Part shown: piece after piece, positions 10,851-22,029 of the stretch
Position numbering within the stretch: position 1 is the first letter of the stretch
Layout of the letters: each line of letters begins with the position of its first letter
Assembly (NCBI RefSeq): GCF_033958435.1
Contig: NC_134145.1
Span: 41,505,501 to 41,569,500, forward strand
Length of the DNA: 64,000 nucleotides
Source of the DNA: Carettochelys insculpta
Taxonomy: Eukaryota; Chordata; Testudines; Carettochelyidae
Direction: 5' to 3'
Program-made: the position numbers and the translations under genes
The notes under the pieces: model-generated
Seen by the model: only the letters and a program-made list of their open reading frames with translations
What the model was told of the DNA's origin: nothing
Database searches by the model: none

Positions 10851-11960
10851 AATGATTAAATATAATTTCTGACAGACATTACAGCTGAGAAAGAGGAAGA
10901 TTTTGTTGAATCCACTAGTAACCAGAAGTTTGGCAGTTAAGACCAAACCCCATTTAATTTACTCACTTTGAGGTGACATCAGTAGCACTATTACATGCAA
11001 GCCTTGCAAGCAGGATTTGGCCCTATTTACACATTTACCATTATGCAATGATTTCTCTAATGAGAATGAATGAGTGCTAATGAAGTGGTTTGATAAAGCT
11101 GCACTTTATCAGAAAACAGTCAGGCTTATCTTTTGAATTTATATTATAGAACACACCTTCTGTCAAGATGTCCCTAGAAGTGACATAGCCTGACAACATT
11201 CTATCCTCCTTGTTAGATCATTCTCAGTGACTAAAGGACTAATGTGGGTGAAGTCTGACTTTAATATATCAAATTAGCAAAAGGTTCAAAACTATTGACC
11301 CTCTCTTTTTCTTCCCAGGAATGATTTATACCTCCTTGCAGTAATCAATGCTGGATCAATGTGGTTTTATCCCACAAGCTTACATCATCATTATGTCTAA
11401 TGTTCGTTTCAGTTTACATAAATGTCCTCCAAAGATATCAGAAAAAACTGTAATAAAAGGTAAACTGATACACTGCGTCAACAGCAACCGAGGGAGAATA
11501 GTGGGGAAATCAATAGATATGTAGACAGATGGCAGAAAAGGAAGGAAGGGAACAAAAATAACTATGCCATGCAAACCAGTAAGTGTTTAATGAGTTGTTT
11601 TGAATTAACTAAGCCATTTACGTGCACAGAACATCTAGAGAGAACTTTGGCAACATTCTTTCTGAAAACAATTCCTTAACGTCTGCCCACATATTGTTTA
11701 CCTAGAAAAATATACTCTGTGTATCTAGCTATGTAAAGACAATGCTGGTGTGAGTAAGACTCCTAATTAAATACAATATATTTAGAAGTTCCTCTCCCCA
11801 GGCTCTCAGTGCATGCACAAGCATCAGATATTCAGATTTTAAGGTGATGTGTCAGTTTCAATGTGCATGGGATGGCAGGAAGAGGAAACAGGAGCTATTC
11901 TAATTTTCTTTCCATTATTGATTCCTAGATTGGGAACTTGTGTGATCTCAGAATTGTCAT
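10851..11960. other. No feature recognised
   Basis: AT-rich sequence. I see no conserved exon, RNA gene or known repeat. One minus frame at 11380-11574 has no signature. Confidence 0.4.
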
Positions 11961-12352
11961 GGAAGGGATAGCAACAGACTTTCTGGGCCCATGGGAAACA
12001 TGGGGGGTCCAAAACCCCACACCAGCAGCCAGCTGCTCCGCAGGCCTCTCTGCATTGCACTCCAGGGATATAGAGGCAAAGGAAGGAGGCTTCATGGGCT
12101 GCCCCAGCCCCCAGCACAATATTTCAGCTTCTGTTAGCCAGTGCCCATTGGCTGCTCCCACCCCCAGCACAATCCCTTTGGCTCCCATTGGCTGGTTCTG
12201 GTCCTCCACCCCCACTGAGAGGTACATGGAGCAGCCAGCTACTTTGAGCCAAGTGAGGATGCTCCCTACCTGAAGGTCCTGGTGGGCCATGGACCAGATT
12301 CAAAGGCTTGACTACCCATATCCAGCCCACAAGCCGTATTGTGTTTGCCCTT
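11961..12352. mobile_element. hAT-like repeat fragment
   Basis: The right edge, inverted, reads AAGGGCAAACACAATACGGC then TTGTGGGCTGG, the same end type as the 8.2-8.8 kb element. The interior has repeated CCCATTGGCTG units (12145-12200). Open frames on both strands here are chance products of GC-rich repeats. The left boundary is uncertain. Confidence 0.45.
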
Positions 12353-13240
12353 GTACTATGCTGTATCTATTTCCTAACTATCTTTTATACTCTGACTTTG
12401 TTGATATGAATTGCTGTCATATGGGACATATATCTTTGGAATGTTTTTCTATTAGCACCTGTGGTTTCATCACTATTTTTTTCATATATTCCACCTACTT
12501 CCAGCAAGTGTAATGAAAAGGGACATATTTCCTAAATTTTCTTCGTAATTGTCAATAGCATTATTTTAAAGTAAAAACAAGCCACTGTGTTGGTGTAAAC
12601 TGATATGTTTCAGATTTTTGCCTGGTGTAACTTTACTGAAGTTACAGTTACCACAGATGTGAACTTGGTATAGCTATTTGTACTAAGTACACCCTTGCTC
12701 ATTGATTAACGTATTACTGTGGAAGTAGTTCCACTGAAACATGAGTTATGTTTAGTTGCCGAAGTTCCTCAAACATACCCATTTCCCCAGAACAAGAAAA
12801 GGCAAAGGCCAAGATACTAAAATCTGCAAGTAATTTCTTCTCCTGAGTGTTAACATCAGTAGTTACTGTCAACTTGATGAGAAAGATGAACCATCTACAG
12901 CCAGATTTTGACCAGCCAACTGCACCAGATAGCCTCATTGATTTCAGAGTGAGTACTTGAGAACTGAGTATCGCTCAGCGTAAGGGGTTCTGAATCAAGT
13001 CCTAGACATTCTCTCAGGAAGCTGTTCCCCTGGGATTGATTACAAACACAGGGGCTCAGGCACTGACTGCATGGAGCTCTAGGTTTCAGAAAAGAAAGGA
13101 AGTACAAAGCAAAGAAATACTTTATCAGTCTCTCCTAATGAAAGCAACCCAGCAAGGCCCTAGATACTGGCTAATCACTCAGACATTCTATTCTGTCCCA
13201 TTATTTTTTCTCATGTAAGTATAGCAACCTGGATAAAAAC
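12353..13240. other. No feature recognised
   Basis: Unique-looking DNA with short chance frames on both strands. No repeat signature identified. Confidence 0.4.
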
Positions 13241-13945
13241 GTATATTTTCATAGAAATGTATCTCTTGATAGACACCTTGTATTACCATATATTTTTGTA
13301 TTTCCCTGCATCTCTTGATAGGAGCTTTGTATTATTTCATACCTTTCTATTACTCTTTTTATTTGTTATTTTATAGTACTTTGTATATTTGTATTGTTCT
13401 TTATATTTGTTATTTTGTGTTCACAGACACTTTGTATCTGTTTCCATATTACATCTAAGACTCCATTTGGGGGATATGGTCTGCTGTATTAGCCTGTAAT
13501 CCTTGCTCTGTCTCTCCGTGAAGATGTGTGTGTGTTTGTGAGATCCATCTGGAAGTGTGAATGTGGATGCCTACTGAGTTAGCCTCTGGAGCCAGTCTGT
13601 CTGGACAACAGTATGGACAACAAAGATTTGGGGGCTGAAGAACAATGGGAACTGGATTCTGCAGCCATGACCCACCCAGAGAGGAAGATTAAGTCTCACC
13701 TGTAGGTGATGAGTCACACAGAAGCCTAGGGCAGTGGAAAAGGATCAAACCCATCTGGCATTGACTGGTGACTCAGTGCCTGGGGCAGTGGGACAGAACC
13801 AGAACTATGGACTAAAACTTATAAAAGATGTGTGCACCACTACAGGGTTGGGGTTCTTTTCATCTTGTCAACATCAGAGCATTGATCCTCACACCCCACT
13901 CCCATCTGGCCAGTGGATTAGAGTGAACAACTTTTGGTAAGTATA
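13241..13945 (+). other. Unclassified repeat-like block with promoter-like core
   Basis: A T-rich part holds two imperfect tandem copies around ATCTCTTGATAG (13262 and 13312) and TTTGTTATTTT units. It is followed by a mixed-composition part with CTTATAAAAG near 13818 and CTTTTGGTAAGTA near 13932, a plausible TATA box and splice donor. This layout resembles an LTR or old promoter-bearing repeat. No TG...CA ends with matching duplications were found, so the class is open. Confidence 0.25.
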
Positions 13946-14270
13946 AGCAAGCAAAAGATGGGGTGTGCGCATGTGTGGGGATGACCATAAGTAAACTGAC
14001 TATATTACATGCCTATAATATGGTACATAGCATTCTTGCCTTATCCCTCTGAAAAGATCCCATGTGTTTCTTAGAAGCATAACATAAGCAACTGTAATAA
14101 TTGCCCTTTGGCTCTTATGTGATTGTGAATAGAATTTAGGTGGTCTTTGCAGTCACATATATGAGAAGTAGCAGTCCACAAGACAGTCTACCAAATGTGA
14201 GCTATGCAATATAAAAGATGGTGATCCCCTCAATTATTGTCATTACTGTGATGAGCCTGCCAGAGAGCAT
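13946..14270. other. No feature recognised
   Basis: Short unique stretch between repeats. Nothing identifiable. Confidence 0.4.
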
Positions 14271-14712
14271 CCCTGCGTCTACACGTGCCCCTTCCTTTTG
14301 AAAGGGGCATGTTAATGAGCGGGTTCGAAAGATGCTAATGAGATGCTGCAATGAATATGCAGCACCTCATTGGCATAATGGCGGCCACGGCGATTCAAAA
14401 GTGAAGCTTTTCGAATCGCGTGCTGCCTGTGAAGACGGGACCTTCTGAAAGGAACCCCCACAGTTTTTGAAACCCCTTTCTTCTTCCTTTCTGGTGTTAG
14501 GAAAAAGGGCTTTCAAAAACTGGGGGGGTCCTTTCGCAAGGTCTCGTCTCCATGGGTGGCGTGCGATTCGAAAAGCCACGCTTTCAAATCGACGTGGCCA
14601 CCATTATGCTAACGAGGCTCTGCATATTCATTGCAGTGCCTCATTAGCTTCTTTTGAACCCGTTCATTAACATGCCCCTTTCGAAAGGAAGGGTCTCATG
14701 TAGACACAGGGT
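14271..14712. mobile_element. Palindromic Harbinger-type MITE (TTTCGAAAGG type)
   Basis: This is one long imperfect palindrome. Its ends read CCCTGCGTCTACACGTG and, inverted, ACCCTGTGTCTACATG. Each arm carries, in order, CCTTTCGAAAGG, a TTAATGAGCGGGTTCGAAAG block, ATGCAGCACCTCATT, a CATTATGCTAA block, and GATTCGAAAAG. The motif TTCGAA recurs. It has no coding capacity. Related copies lie at 15.5-15.8 kb and 57.2-57.5 kb. Confidence 0.75.
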
Positions 14713-15538
14713 ATGGCTCTATACAGAGTTGTGTACAGCTAAACACAAGTCCACTAACATTAGGTGGGTATTTTTTTTAAAGTAAGTACCTGTTTAATGC
14801 CATTGGAAAGTGCATATCTGTGGGGGGGAAAGTCTTGGGAGACAGAGTTTACAGTGTAGACATATCCACAATTAGTATGTTTAAAAAAAGGTGATGTCTC
14901 TCTTCCATAGATTCATATGATCAAACTTACCAGTAGAAGAACAGTTTTTCATAGTTATGAAACAAGTAAACCATGGAGGCAGTGAAGATAAACAGTAAAA
15001 TTGCAATTTCTGTTAAGCTACTGTATGTAAATTCAAGGACAACTTAATATAAATATGCAATTATAGATGGTTCTATCAAATCAAAAAAAGCATTTTCCAA
15101 ACTAGGATAAAACATTAAGAAGAAAATCTGTAAATCATAGTGGGTATCAAGTTGAGTTCAAAGCCCATACCTGGATTTAGCTATAGATGGAGTAAGGTCA
15201 GCCAGCTGTAATCCACCAGTTGGCTTTCAAATCAGTCCATCCTGCAAGTCTCCTACTCCCTCCCCCATGATCTTTCACTCCTAAAAGAAAATTACTGCCT
15301 TATCTCTTTATAACCATGTTATAGTAGAGTCTGCCTTTTTAAAAATCCCCCAAACCATACTCAGCTCTCATCACCTTAAATTTTTATTACAAGCTAGGAT
15401 TTATAATCTTTATCAGACCTATCCTTTTCACTCCCCACTGTTCTCCAGTGGGGATGTTGGCCCAGAATGTGCTGGACCCTGATTTGGAGTTTAACTTGAG
15501 GGATCAGAAAAACTGTCTATTTTTTATTAAAAATCCCC
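14713..15538. other. No feature recognised
   Basis: AT-rich unique-looking sequence. No gene or known repeat seen. Confidence 0.4.
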
Positions 15539-15773
15539 TTGGCTGTGAGTACACCTAATGGGAAGACAGAGCTTTCAAAGTCCAGGGGTCTTTTCAAAAG
15601 GCCCTTGTCTACACGAGCAGCATGCTTTTCGAAAGTGGCACTTTCGAAAAGCGGGTGGCTGCCATTATGCTAATGAGGTGCTGCATATTCATGGTATCAC
15701 CTTATTAGCATATGTCAAAATGGCTCATTAGCATACCACTCTCAAAAGGCGGGGGCTAGTATAGCCACAGCCC
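15539..15773. mobile_element. Truncated palindromic MITE (same family as 14.3 kb)
   Basis: It keeps mainly one arm: AAAGTCCAGGGGTCTTTTC, GTCTACACGAGCAGCATGC, TTTCGAAAGTGGCACTTTCG, GCCATTATGCTAATGAGG. The right end, inverted, reads GGGCTGTGGCTATACTAG. The left end GGCTGTGAGTACACC is a decayed version of the same terminus. Its closest relative in the window is the copy at 57.2-57.5 kb. Confidence 0.65.
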
Positions 15774-16640
15774 TTATGTTTCTCGATTAGCCTTGAATTT
15801 AAAATAACTCATCAAAATAATTGAAACTATTCACATGTACAGAAGAAGCTGTCTGTGCATCAGTAAGATTACCAAGGTTCTTTTCATCATTATATTCATC
15901 CATTACTGTTATTTCAATTACACCTCTAATAGAGTGTGGGTTGTTTATCTGATTGTGCATAATGTAGAATAAACTGCTTAGGTTTTCCTTTAATGGACCA
16001 TCTCATTCAAGTCATAATTATTTTAAGTTCTTTTCAGATTGTGCACTGTTCTGATATGATTACAGTTGAGCCAAAACGTTAAAGTGAGTTCCTTTACTTC
16101 CATCAATTAAACAAGAAAAATGATTTAAAAAGACATCTTCTACTTTTACACATTGATTCAAACATTGAAGGTCAAAACCTCATAATTTACAAAGAAGCCT
16201 CTGCTGAAGATAGTTGGGCCTGCCTGTTTGGCTATCCCTGGCATCCTGAGGATGCTGAAGAGGGATCTATCCTGTTATGCACTCCCACCTTCTGCTAGCC
16301 AGATTTTTAGAAACACCCTGAGCATAGGGTTGTGTCCCTGACCTTCTTGTCTAACAGCCATTGATGGAACTATCCTCCATGAGGCTGTTACTAGATTGCA
16401 GAGAACTGTCAGCAAAAGATACACAAAAGATACACAAATTGCATATCGTATTTGCACATCTCTTGCTGACAGTTCTGTAGGGAGAGGCTTTCTGACTTTT
16501 GGCCCATCCACATGGGGCCAAATGTTGGGAAAACCCCCTCTGTTGAGACATTCCTTCCTCCTTGTACAACAAGAAAGACAGGGATGTCAGTAGAACACTC
16601 TCAATATGGCAGACTTCTGACACAAGGCCCCTGCTGGCTT
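15774..16640. other. No feature recognised
   Basis: AT-rich DNA. The plus and minus frames around 16.3-16.6 kb overlap each other and have no family signature. Confidence 0.4.
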
Positions 16641-16812
16641 GAGGGATAGTTCAGTGGCTTGAGCATTGGTCTCCTAAACCCAGGGTTGTAAACTCAATCC
16701 CTCAGGGGGCCATTTAGGGGTTGGGGCAAGTAGATGCCAGGAATGTTGCTTTGTCCTGCCAAGAGGGCAGGGGACTGGACTAGATGAGCTCCCTTCCAGT
16801 TCTAGGAGGTGT
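16641..16812 (+). repeat. tRNA-derived SINE with CR1-like tail (turtle type)
   Basis: The head is tRNA-like with a good pol III A box (TAGTTCAGTGG) and a decayed B box (GGTTGTAAACTCAATCCC). The unrelated body leads to a tail GGGGACTGGACTAGATGAGC then CTCCCTTCCAGTTCTAGGA. That tail matches the CR1 3' end at 21.96-22.0 kb. SINEs with this tRNA head and CR1-type tail are known from cryptodiran turtles. The tail lets CR1 machinery copy the SINE. The decayed B box and cloverleaf exclude a functional tRNA gene. Confidence 0.75.
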
Positions 16813-17660
16813 GTGTGTCTCCCAACAAGAGCCTGCTGTTTAAACATACCCTGAATGTATCTAGTCCTTTGCAATGGTACAACCAAATATTCCAATGTTT
16901 CCAAAAGGAGCCCAGACACTGTGCTTTGTCTTATGGTTTAAACATTTCCCCTCAACCAGTCTTCAGTTACCCATGTAATTAATTACTGGCATTTAGCTTT
17001 CACCAATATTTTTCTATTTTAAGAAACTGCCCATATGATAGAACCAGCTCCATGGGCAAGAGGCAAGGTAGAACCCATCTCTTCATTTCACTGAGGGGGA
17101 AGTGTCTGTACAATGTGCTGTACCTGACTTGTCATAATGGCTATTGCTAAAATAAAGCTGAGCAGGTAGTACAGGAGCAACACACATTCAGAAAATGGTG
17201 TGACCTCCGAAAAGTAATGTGTATTCAGAAACTCATTTCTGTAGGACACCAAAAGATTTGACCTTGTTCATATTTAGGTTGAAGGTCCTCAGGAAGCGTG
17301 GAAGTCACCAACAACCTAGCTATTAATCAACAGTAAATGAGTGATATAAACTTCAACTTTTTTTTCCCCAGATGTCGTCAGTCCATTCTTAGGACACTAT
17401 GATTATAAGCCTTTGCTGTGCATCAAAATGCTCTTATGATCTCAGCTGCAAATTTAAAAGTGAACCAAAGTGTACAGGATAAATTTCTCATAGATAAACG
17501 GCCATATACAGAACAGGTAGCAAAGACATAAGCTAAAGCAGAGTATCCAGGCTCCTTTTGGAAAAGTTGGAATATTTCAGAATAAGTGATCTGGATTTTT
17601 GTTTACGGATAGTGCCCTTTCTTTAAAAATAAAATGAAATAACCCATCAGAGATAAAGAC
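16813..17660. other. No feature recognised
   Basis: Unique-looking DNA without a conserved exon or recognisable repeat. Confidence 0.4.
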
Positions 17661-17663
17661 CTT

Positions 17664-18097
17664 AGCTACAGTTACACCACAGCTATCTGTTGACAGAGGT
17701 CACTGTTGGAAGAGATTTCCCAATAAAACTTCTGTTGACAGAGTGCAGCCATACACTAAAGCCAATTGGGAGAGTGCTCTGCTCTGTTCACAGAGCAGCC
17801 AGACTGCTTGTCAAGAGAGCAGCCAAAACAGGCACCTGGAAGCACAGCAAACTGGGCTGCCCATTGTCCTAGATGCCCTGTCTGTCAACAGAAGGTGTCC
17901 ACACAGCCTTTTTTGTCAACAGGACCTATCAAAACAAGGCACTCTTCCTCATATAGGAGAGACAGAAGCTTGTTGGTGGAAGTGCCAACTTTTGTTGACA
18001 TACTGTCGACAAAATGCATTTTGTGTGTAGACATTTCAACAGTTTTGTTGACAAAACTAGGGTTTTGCTGGCAAAACTTGCTAGTGTAACCATAGTC
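17664..18097. mobile_element. Harbinger-type MITE (TGTTGACA type)
   Basis: Ends AGCTACAGTTACACC and, inverted, GACTATGGTTACACTAG, flanked by CTT at 17661-17663 and 18098-18100. TGTTGACA/TGTCAACA and TTTTGTTGACAAAA palindromes recur in both arms (for example 17690-17745, 17882-17925, 17990-18065). Its motif and arm sequences match the ends of the autonomous Harbinger at 42.4-45.3 kb and the split MITE at 29.2/33.6 kb. Overlapping open frames here are non-coding. Confidence 0.75.
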
Positions 18098-18349
18098 CTT
18101 GTGAATTTTGGGAAGAGTTGAAAAGGAATACAGAATCCAAACTCCAAATTTCACAGCTAGCCTCTCTTCCAATAATCAGGGGAGCCAAAATCCTGGACAG
18201 ATGTATCTGTGAAACTTGTATTTGCAAAAGTTTCAGCTGTAGATCTGATTTTGCAACTCAGGAATGCATCTGTTGCCAAATAACAATCAGACAAAGTCCT
18301 ACTATCTATAGTGTCTGGCAACTTTACTCAAACAATAAAATAAAATTGA

Positions 18350-18351
18350 AA

Positions 18352-18417
<66 letters not shown>
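18350..18417. repeat. (CT)n(CA)n compound microsatellite
   Basis: A run of CT dinucleotides is followed by a run of CA dinucleotides. The open frame across it is an artefact of the repeat. Confidence 0.95.
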
Positions 18418-18420
<3 letters not shown>

Positions 18421-18777
18421 ATGAATAGGTGCCATCATCTACTCTGGTTGATACAGCAGGGCACAATTTCTAATTACAGTTTTAATTAGATAGAAAAAGA
18501 AATGTAACAGGGCACTTAGAATGATGGAGGACAAAGAAACGTATGGATTTTGTTCAATGCAATGCATATCCAGCTGTTAATCAAATAAAAAAAAAAGGAC
18601 ATGGACAGATGGAACAGCTTCATTTTTCCTATAGGGCAAAGTAAACATTCAAACAATGATTATTCTCTCACGGTTACTGTACATTCTTATTGCTACTTCT
18701 CAGCATTCCAAGTTGTTATAATAAAGCACTTAATAGAATTATCTAAGACTAGAGGGATGGGGAACCAAACCAAAAAG
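18418..18777. other. No feature recognised
   Basis: Short AT-rich unique stretch with an A run at about 18587-18598. It separates the microsatellite from the solo LTR. Confidence 0.4.
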
Positions 18778-18782
18778 GGGGT

Positions 18783-19278
18783 TGTAAGGTACCAAAGCGG
18801 AAGAATATTGGACGCGCAGATCTAGGGGTGGACATGGAGTCCCCTTACAATGTTGTGACCCAGGGAGAGCAGTCTAGCTGTCCTGTGCTTGTGAACAATG
18901 CCTGGTATGTAACTTAAGCAGCACATGAACAGATAATGGGAAATCTAGTATACTAATTGAATGAAGTTATATAATCATGACTCAGCAAGACAGGGAACCT
19001 ATAGAAACTAGACTGCCAGGAAGCAAATTGGACTCCTCTGTTGGACCAAGTGCCAGTGCCACACAACTTCCTTTGGGTCCCCCACAGTCATTCCGGGGTA
19101 CCTGGTTGCTCAAGGGATGTACACTCAAGGCTTCTTGCCACACAGAGTTGGGAAATTTACTTTCGTGTACTGAGTGCTGATTGTCTCAAATAAATGTTTT
19201 TCAACTAGCCTTGATGTTGGGTGCTTTCTTTTCACTTGTGAACCTCAATCCTGTGTCCCATCCTACTTGGACATTACA
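18783..19278 (+). mobile_element. Solo LTR of an endogenous retrovirus-like element
   Basis: A 496-bp unit begins TGTAA and ends TTACA (TG...CA with a 5-bp inverted terminus). It is flanked by the same 5 bp, GGGGT, at 18778-18782 and 19279-19283. A TATA-like TATATAA lies at 18968-18974 and a polyadenylation signal AATAAA at 19189-19194, giving a plausible U3-R-U5 order on the plus strand. No gag, pol or env sequence follows and no second LTR is seen, so this is a solo LTR left by LTR-LTR recombination. The small frame at 18977-19180 lies within the LTR and is not a gene. The retrovirus class is unknown. Confidence 0.8.
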
Positions 19279-19283
19279 GGGGT

Positions 19284-20012
19284 GCTGAGATTGAAAACCA
19301 ATCTCTCTGTAGATATCTGTAAAATCACTCAAGCTGTTGGCTAGTGTCTGTCCATTGCGTGCAATAATATAGGTCATATCTGGTTTTATTCTTTGGCACA
19401 TTATTCTAGCTGTTTAGTTAAAACTAAACATGAAAAAATGGACATTCTAACACGTAGCTGTATAAGAGAAATCACTCTGAGGTACACAAATATCTGGAGT
19501 CAACTGCAGTAGCATTAAACAATCATTTTGAGAGAGACTGAAAGACTGCATGAAACTAGCTTTGGAAAACCTCTTTGCACAAGCTTTCAGGAAGAAGCAT
19601 ACAGTCACATCAGAAATTTTGGTTATGCCATCTAACTTCAGAAAGGGATGTGACTCAGACCAAACATGGTAATTCATTAATTTAATTACTTTATTTTATA
19701 GCATGCATAGTGGATATGCTCCTTTTCTCTTTGACAATATTGTTTAAAACATACATTTATGCACGTGGAAAAATTAGTTTTTTTTTCTAGACACCAATCT
19801 TAAAAAGATTTGTGCAAATGGCCAAAAGAGGCCATTTCATTATTATTCAGGTCATCTGCAATGTCATTCCTGTGACTTTTATCTTTGCCTATGGTTAATC
19901 CCTTGCTTGCAGCTCTAGTCTCCTAATCATTCAAATTCACACTATTTTAAAGCAAAATGTGGGTATATCTACAGAGATACAATGGGACTTTTGTAACAAA
20001 GCAGGAGTACCG
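19284..20012. other. No feature recognised
   Basis: AT-rich unique-looking sequence. Minus frames at 19201-19401 and 19447-19677 have no signature. Confidence 0.4.
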
Positions 20013-20136
20013 GCTTTTAAGTCCCAGCTTGGCGAGGTCCTGGCTGGGATGATTTAGTGGGGGTTGATCCTGCTTGAAGCAGGGGACTTGACTAGATGAC
20101 CTCCTGAGGTCTCTTCCAGCCCTATGATTCTATGAT
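20013..20136 (+). repeat. CR1 LINE 3' end
   Basis: It has the last codons of CR1 ORF2 (TTTTAAGTCCCAGCTT...GCTGGGATGATTTAG) and the short CR1 3' UTR (GGACTTGACTAGATGACC, CTCCTGAGG, TTCCAGCCCTATGATTCTAT). It is a severely 5'-truncated copy, as is normal for CR1, and close in sequence to the 22.0 kb end. Confidence 0.85.
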
Positions 20137-20769
20137 ACCAACATAGAATTGAAATTGTGGTTGTCAAACAAGTATGTAGAGTGATAGAACAGACAGGGTT
20201 TAGCCAGGCAAACAGGACGTAAGCTAATGGGACTAGCAAGGCTAAAGAGAGAAACTAAATTCAATGAAGAGGATTAATACTGGGGATAGCTAGGACATTC
20301 CAGGTCAAGGATTTGAGGTACCAGGACTTTGGTATCAAGATTAAGGGTACTCAAGTGAGGACATACAGGCAACAGGGAGATTGGGATAACTGAGGATTGA
20401 AATCAAGCACCAGCAGGAATCAACAGCGGTAGTATAAAGCCAGGCGAAGTGAAGTGAGAGCTAGGGCCAGCCATGAGACTTAAGGATGATTGATAGGGGT
20501 AAGTAGAGAGAATTGGGTGGTTTCAGGATAACAACCAAATGGCACTAGGGATGCAAAACCTGGCACAGACACAAAGCTAGTGGTTAAGGTTCAAGGTGGC
20601 TAAGAGGAACCTATTGTGCGTTGGTGTCAGGGCTGAATCGCAGAAAGTTGGAGATCCAGGATTAGGGCTGGTTAGGAGACACTGGCTGAGACAGCCACTT
20701 GGGACACTGATCTGAAACATATGTGCACAACAGGAGTATAAAAGAAAAGAGAGGGACCCAACAGTAGCC
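20137..20769. other. Unclassified sequence between two CR1 copies
   Basis: GGxTTxAGG-like purine-rich sequence with no recognised gene. It may be an old repeat, but no family could be named. Confidence 0.35.
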
Positions 20770-21939
20770 AAAAGTAGCCAACATGGATTCACCAGGGACA
20801 AGTCCTGCCTGACCAATCTGATTAGCTTCTATGACGAGGTAACAAGCTCTGTGGACATAGGGAAGTCAGTGGATGTGATATACGTTGACTTCAGGAAGGC
20901 TTTTGATACAGTCTCCCACAACATTCTTGTCCATAAGTTAAGGAAATATGGATTGGATCCTTGGACTATAAGATGGATAGAAAGCTGGCTTGATGGTCGG
21001 GCCCAACGGATAGTGGTCAATGGCTCAATATCTGGATGGCGGTCTGTTTCAAGCGGAGTGCTTCAAGGCTCGGTTCTGGGGCCGGTGTTATTCAACATTT
21101 TTATTAATGACCTGGATGAGGGACTGGATTGTACCCTCAGCAAGTTTGCGGATGACACAAAACTAGGGGGAGATGTAGATTCATTGTAGGGTAGAGAGAG
21201 AATCCAGAGGGACCTGGATAAATTGGACTGGGCCAAAAGAAATCTGATGTGGTTCAATAAGGAGAAGTGTAGAGTCCTGCAACTGGGTCAGAAGAATCCC
21301 AAGCATAGTTACAGGTTGGGGACCGACTGGCTCAGCAGCAGTATGATGGAAAGGGACCTAGGGGTTATGGTGGATGAAAGGCTGGATATGAGTAAACAGT
21401 GTGCCCTTGTAGCCAAGAAGGCTAATGGTATACTGGGGTGCACTAGGAGGAGCATTTCAAGCAGATCTAGAGAAGTAGTTATTCCTCTTTATTCGGCACT
21501 GGTGAGGCCAGATCTGGAATACTGTGTCCAGTTTTGCACCCCCCTGTATAAAAAGGATGTGCAGGAGCAGGTTCAGCAAAGGGCAACAAAAATGATTAAG
21601 GGTCTGGAGCACAAGACCTATGAGGATAAGCAGAGGGATTTGGGCTTGTTTAGTTTACAGAAGAGAAGACTTAGAGGTGATTGAATAGCAGCCTTCAACT
21701 TCCTGAAGGGGAGCTCAAAAAAGGAGGGTGAGAAACTGTTCTCAGTGGTGTCAGATGGCAGAACAAGGAGTAGTGGTCAGAAGTTGAAGAGGGAGAGGTG
21801 TAGGTTAGATATTAGGAAAAACTACTTCACCAGGCAGGTGGTGAAGCATTGGAATGCATTGCCTAGAGAGATGGTAGATTCTCCATCCCTGGAGGTTTTT
21901 AAGTCCCAGCTGGACAAGGTGCTGGCTGGGATGACTTAG
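20770..21939 (+). pseudogene. CR1 ORF2 reverse transcriptase, C-terminal part
   Basis: CR1 ORF2 encodes an endonuclease and reverse transcriptase that copies its RNA into nicked target DNA. Visible in order: [12 protein letters not shown], the first catalytic block [38 protein letters not shown], the catalytic FADDTKL box, the thumb region with [12 protein letters not shown], and the conserved tail (RLDIRKNYFTRQVVKHWNAL). All lie in one frame. Only two in-frame stops break it, a TAG at 21187-21189 and a TGA at 21682-21684. The ORF ends at TAG 21937-21939. Both aspartates of the FADD box are present. The endonuclease and first RT blocks are missing. The open frame over nearly 1.2 kb suggests a fairly young copy. 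Confidence 0.9.
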
Positions 21940-22018
21940 TGGGGGTTGATCCTGCTTGAAGCAGGGGACTGGACTAGATGACCTCCTGAGGTCCCTTCCA
22001 GCCCTGTGATTCTGTGAA
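20770..22018 (+). mobile_element. CR1 LINE, 5'-truncated
   Basis: About 1.25 kb holding the RT palm-to-C-terminus of ORF2 and the complete short 3' UTR, ending CCAGCCCTGTGATTCTGTG. The 5' side stops within the RT domain, the usual CR1 truncation. There is no long poly-A tail, which also fits CR1. Confidence 0.9.
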
Positions 22019-22029
22019 CAGTAGATGCA

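Noticed and set aside
16641..16720. Possible tRNA gene
   Set aside because: The A box is good, but the B box is decayed, the stems do not close and the sequence continues into a CR1-like tail, so it is a SINE.
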